Below, in pieces: positions 13,560 through 13,978 of a DNA stretch of 13,978 bases (its first letter is position 1; each line of letters starts with the position of its first letter). The notes below the pieces were generated by a model. The model searched no databases and was not told where the DNA came from. It saw only the letters and a list, made by a program, of their open reading frames with translations. Source of the stretch: Phycisphaeraceae bacterium (GTDB lineage Bacteria; Planctomycetota; Phycisphaerae; Phycisphaerales; Phycisphaeraceae); the NCBI GenBank assembly GCA_020850375.1, contig JADZET010000019.1, forward strand, positions 1-13,978, read 5' to 3'. The translations under genes and the position numbers were made by a program.

Positions 13560-13978
13560 ATGACCAGCGACCTCGTCCCCGTCCGACGTGCCCTGATCTC
13601 CGTCAGCGACAAGACCGACCTCGTCCCCTTCGCGCGCCGACTCGCCGGACTGGGCGTCCAGATCATCTCCACCGGCGGCACCGCCAAGGCCATCGCCGAC
13701 GCCGGCATCCCCGTCACACCCATCGACCACGTCACCGGCTTCCCCGAGATGATGGACGGACGCGTCAAGACCCTGCACCCCAAGGTCCACGGCGGCATCC
13801 TCGCCCTCCGCGACGAGCCCTCCCACATCCAGGCCATGAAGGACCACGGCATCGAGCCGATCGACCTGGTCTGCGTCAACCTCTACCCCTTCGAGAAGAC
13901 CGTCGCCCGCCCCGACGTCACCACCGAGCAGGCCATCGAGCACATCGACATCGGCGGCCCCTCCATGGTCCGCAGCGC
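13560..13978 (+). CDS. purH: PurH, AICAR transformylase/IMP cyclohydrolase, N-terminal part
   Basis: First 139 codons of the bifunctional enzyme that catalyses the last two steps of purine synthesis; the rest lies beyond the window. The part seen is the IMP cyclohydrolase (MGS-like) domain: [17 protein letters not shown], then [52 protein letters not shown] and [11 protein letters not shown], all strongly conserved. The ATG at 13560-13562 is the natural start, just ahead of the first conserved segment. It follows the lipoprotein gene after 38 bases with no visible terminator, so it may be co-transcribed, perhaps from the promoter at 12294-12322. No other purine genes are seen here, and no PurR-type site was recognised. 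Confidence 0.97.
   Translation, partial: MTSDLVPVRRALISVSDKTDLVPFARRLAGLGVQIISTGGTAKAIADAGIPVTPIDHVTGFPEMMDGRVKTLHPKVHGGILALRDEPSHIQAMKDHGIEPIDLVCVNLYPFEKTVARPDVTTEQAIEHIDIGGPSMVRS

Overview
This is a high-GC bacterial chromosome segment, mostly about 65-70% G+C by eye, carrying mainly housekeeping genes. No single marker fixes the taxon. The combination below makes me think of Planctomycetota, perhaps Phycisphaerae, but that is inference: a short PheT, an unlinked pheT, a Gfo/Idh/MocA dehydrogenase, a creatininase-family hydrolase, a membrane-anchored Hanks-type kinase and poor Shine-Dalgarno use at several genes. The + strand is C-rich over nearly the whole window whichever strand is coding. 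I saw no rRNA, tRNA, CRISPR array, transposase or phage gene.

Layout. At 1-279 (+) is the 3' end of a ComF-type phosphoribosyltransferase. On the minus strand follow a Gfo/Idh/MocA oxidoreductase (292-1335) and pheT (1360-3414), read in the order pheT then oxidoreductase. A small four-helix membrane protein (3481-4026, +) diverges from pheT and converges, with overlapping stop codons, on a creatininase-family amidohydrolase (4023-4928, -). At roughly 5050-5600 lies an island of clearly lower GC (about 40% in two sampled 60-base lines). It encodes an orphan membrane protein (5069-5533, -) and is flanked by a GC-rich palindromic repeat (5008-5043). Next, on the minus strand, come rsmB (5597-6973) and a PAS-GAF-pseudokinase-receiver protein (6970-8727), overlapping by TTGA so that the signalling protein is translated just ahead of rsmB. 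A long-chain polyprenyl diphosphate synthase (9020-10087, -) follows.

Across a 329-base divergent intergenic region starts a + strand series: a tail-anchored Ser/Thr kinase (10417-11691), a membrane-anchored thioredoxin-like protein (11752-12237), a PQQ-repeat (BamB-like) lipoprotein (12403-13521) and the start of purH (13560 to the window end). Sigma70-like promoters can be proposed ahead of the sensor, the synthase, the kinase and the lipoprotein.

I do not see a clear, complete novel system. The most interesting pieces are two signalling proteins with unusual designs: a degenerate histidine-kinase scaffold whose phospho-acceptor His is Gln, with no ATPase domain but an intact receiver; and a kinase with a GspE/MshE-like N-terminal module and a C-terminal membrane tail. 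The low-GC orphan island is the third item worth a look.
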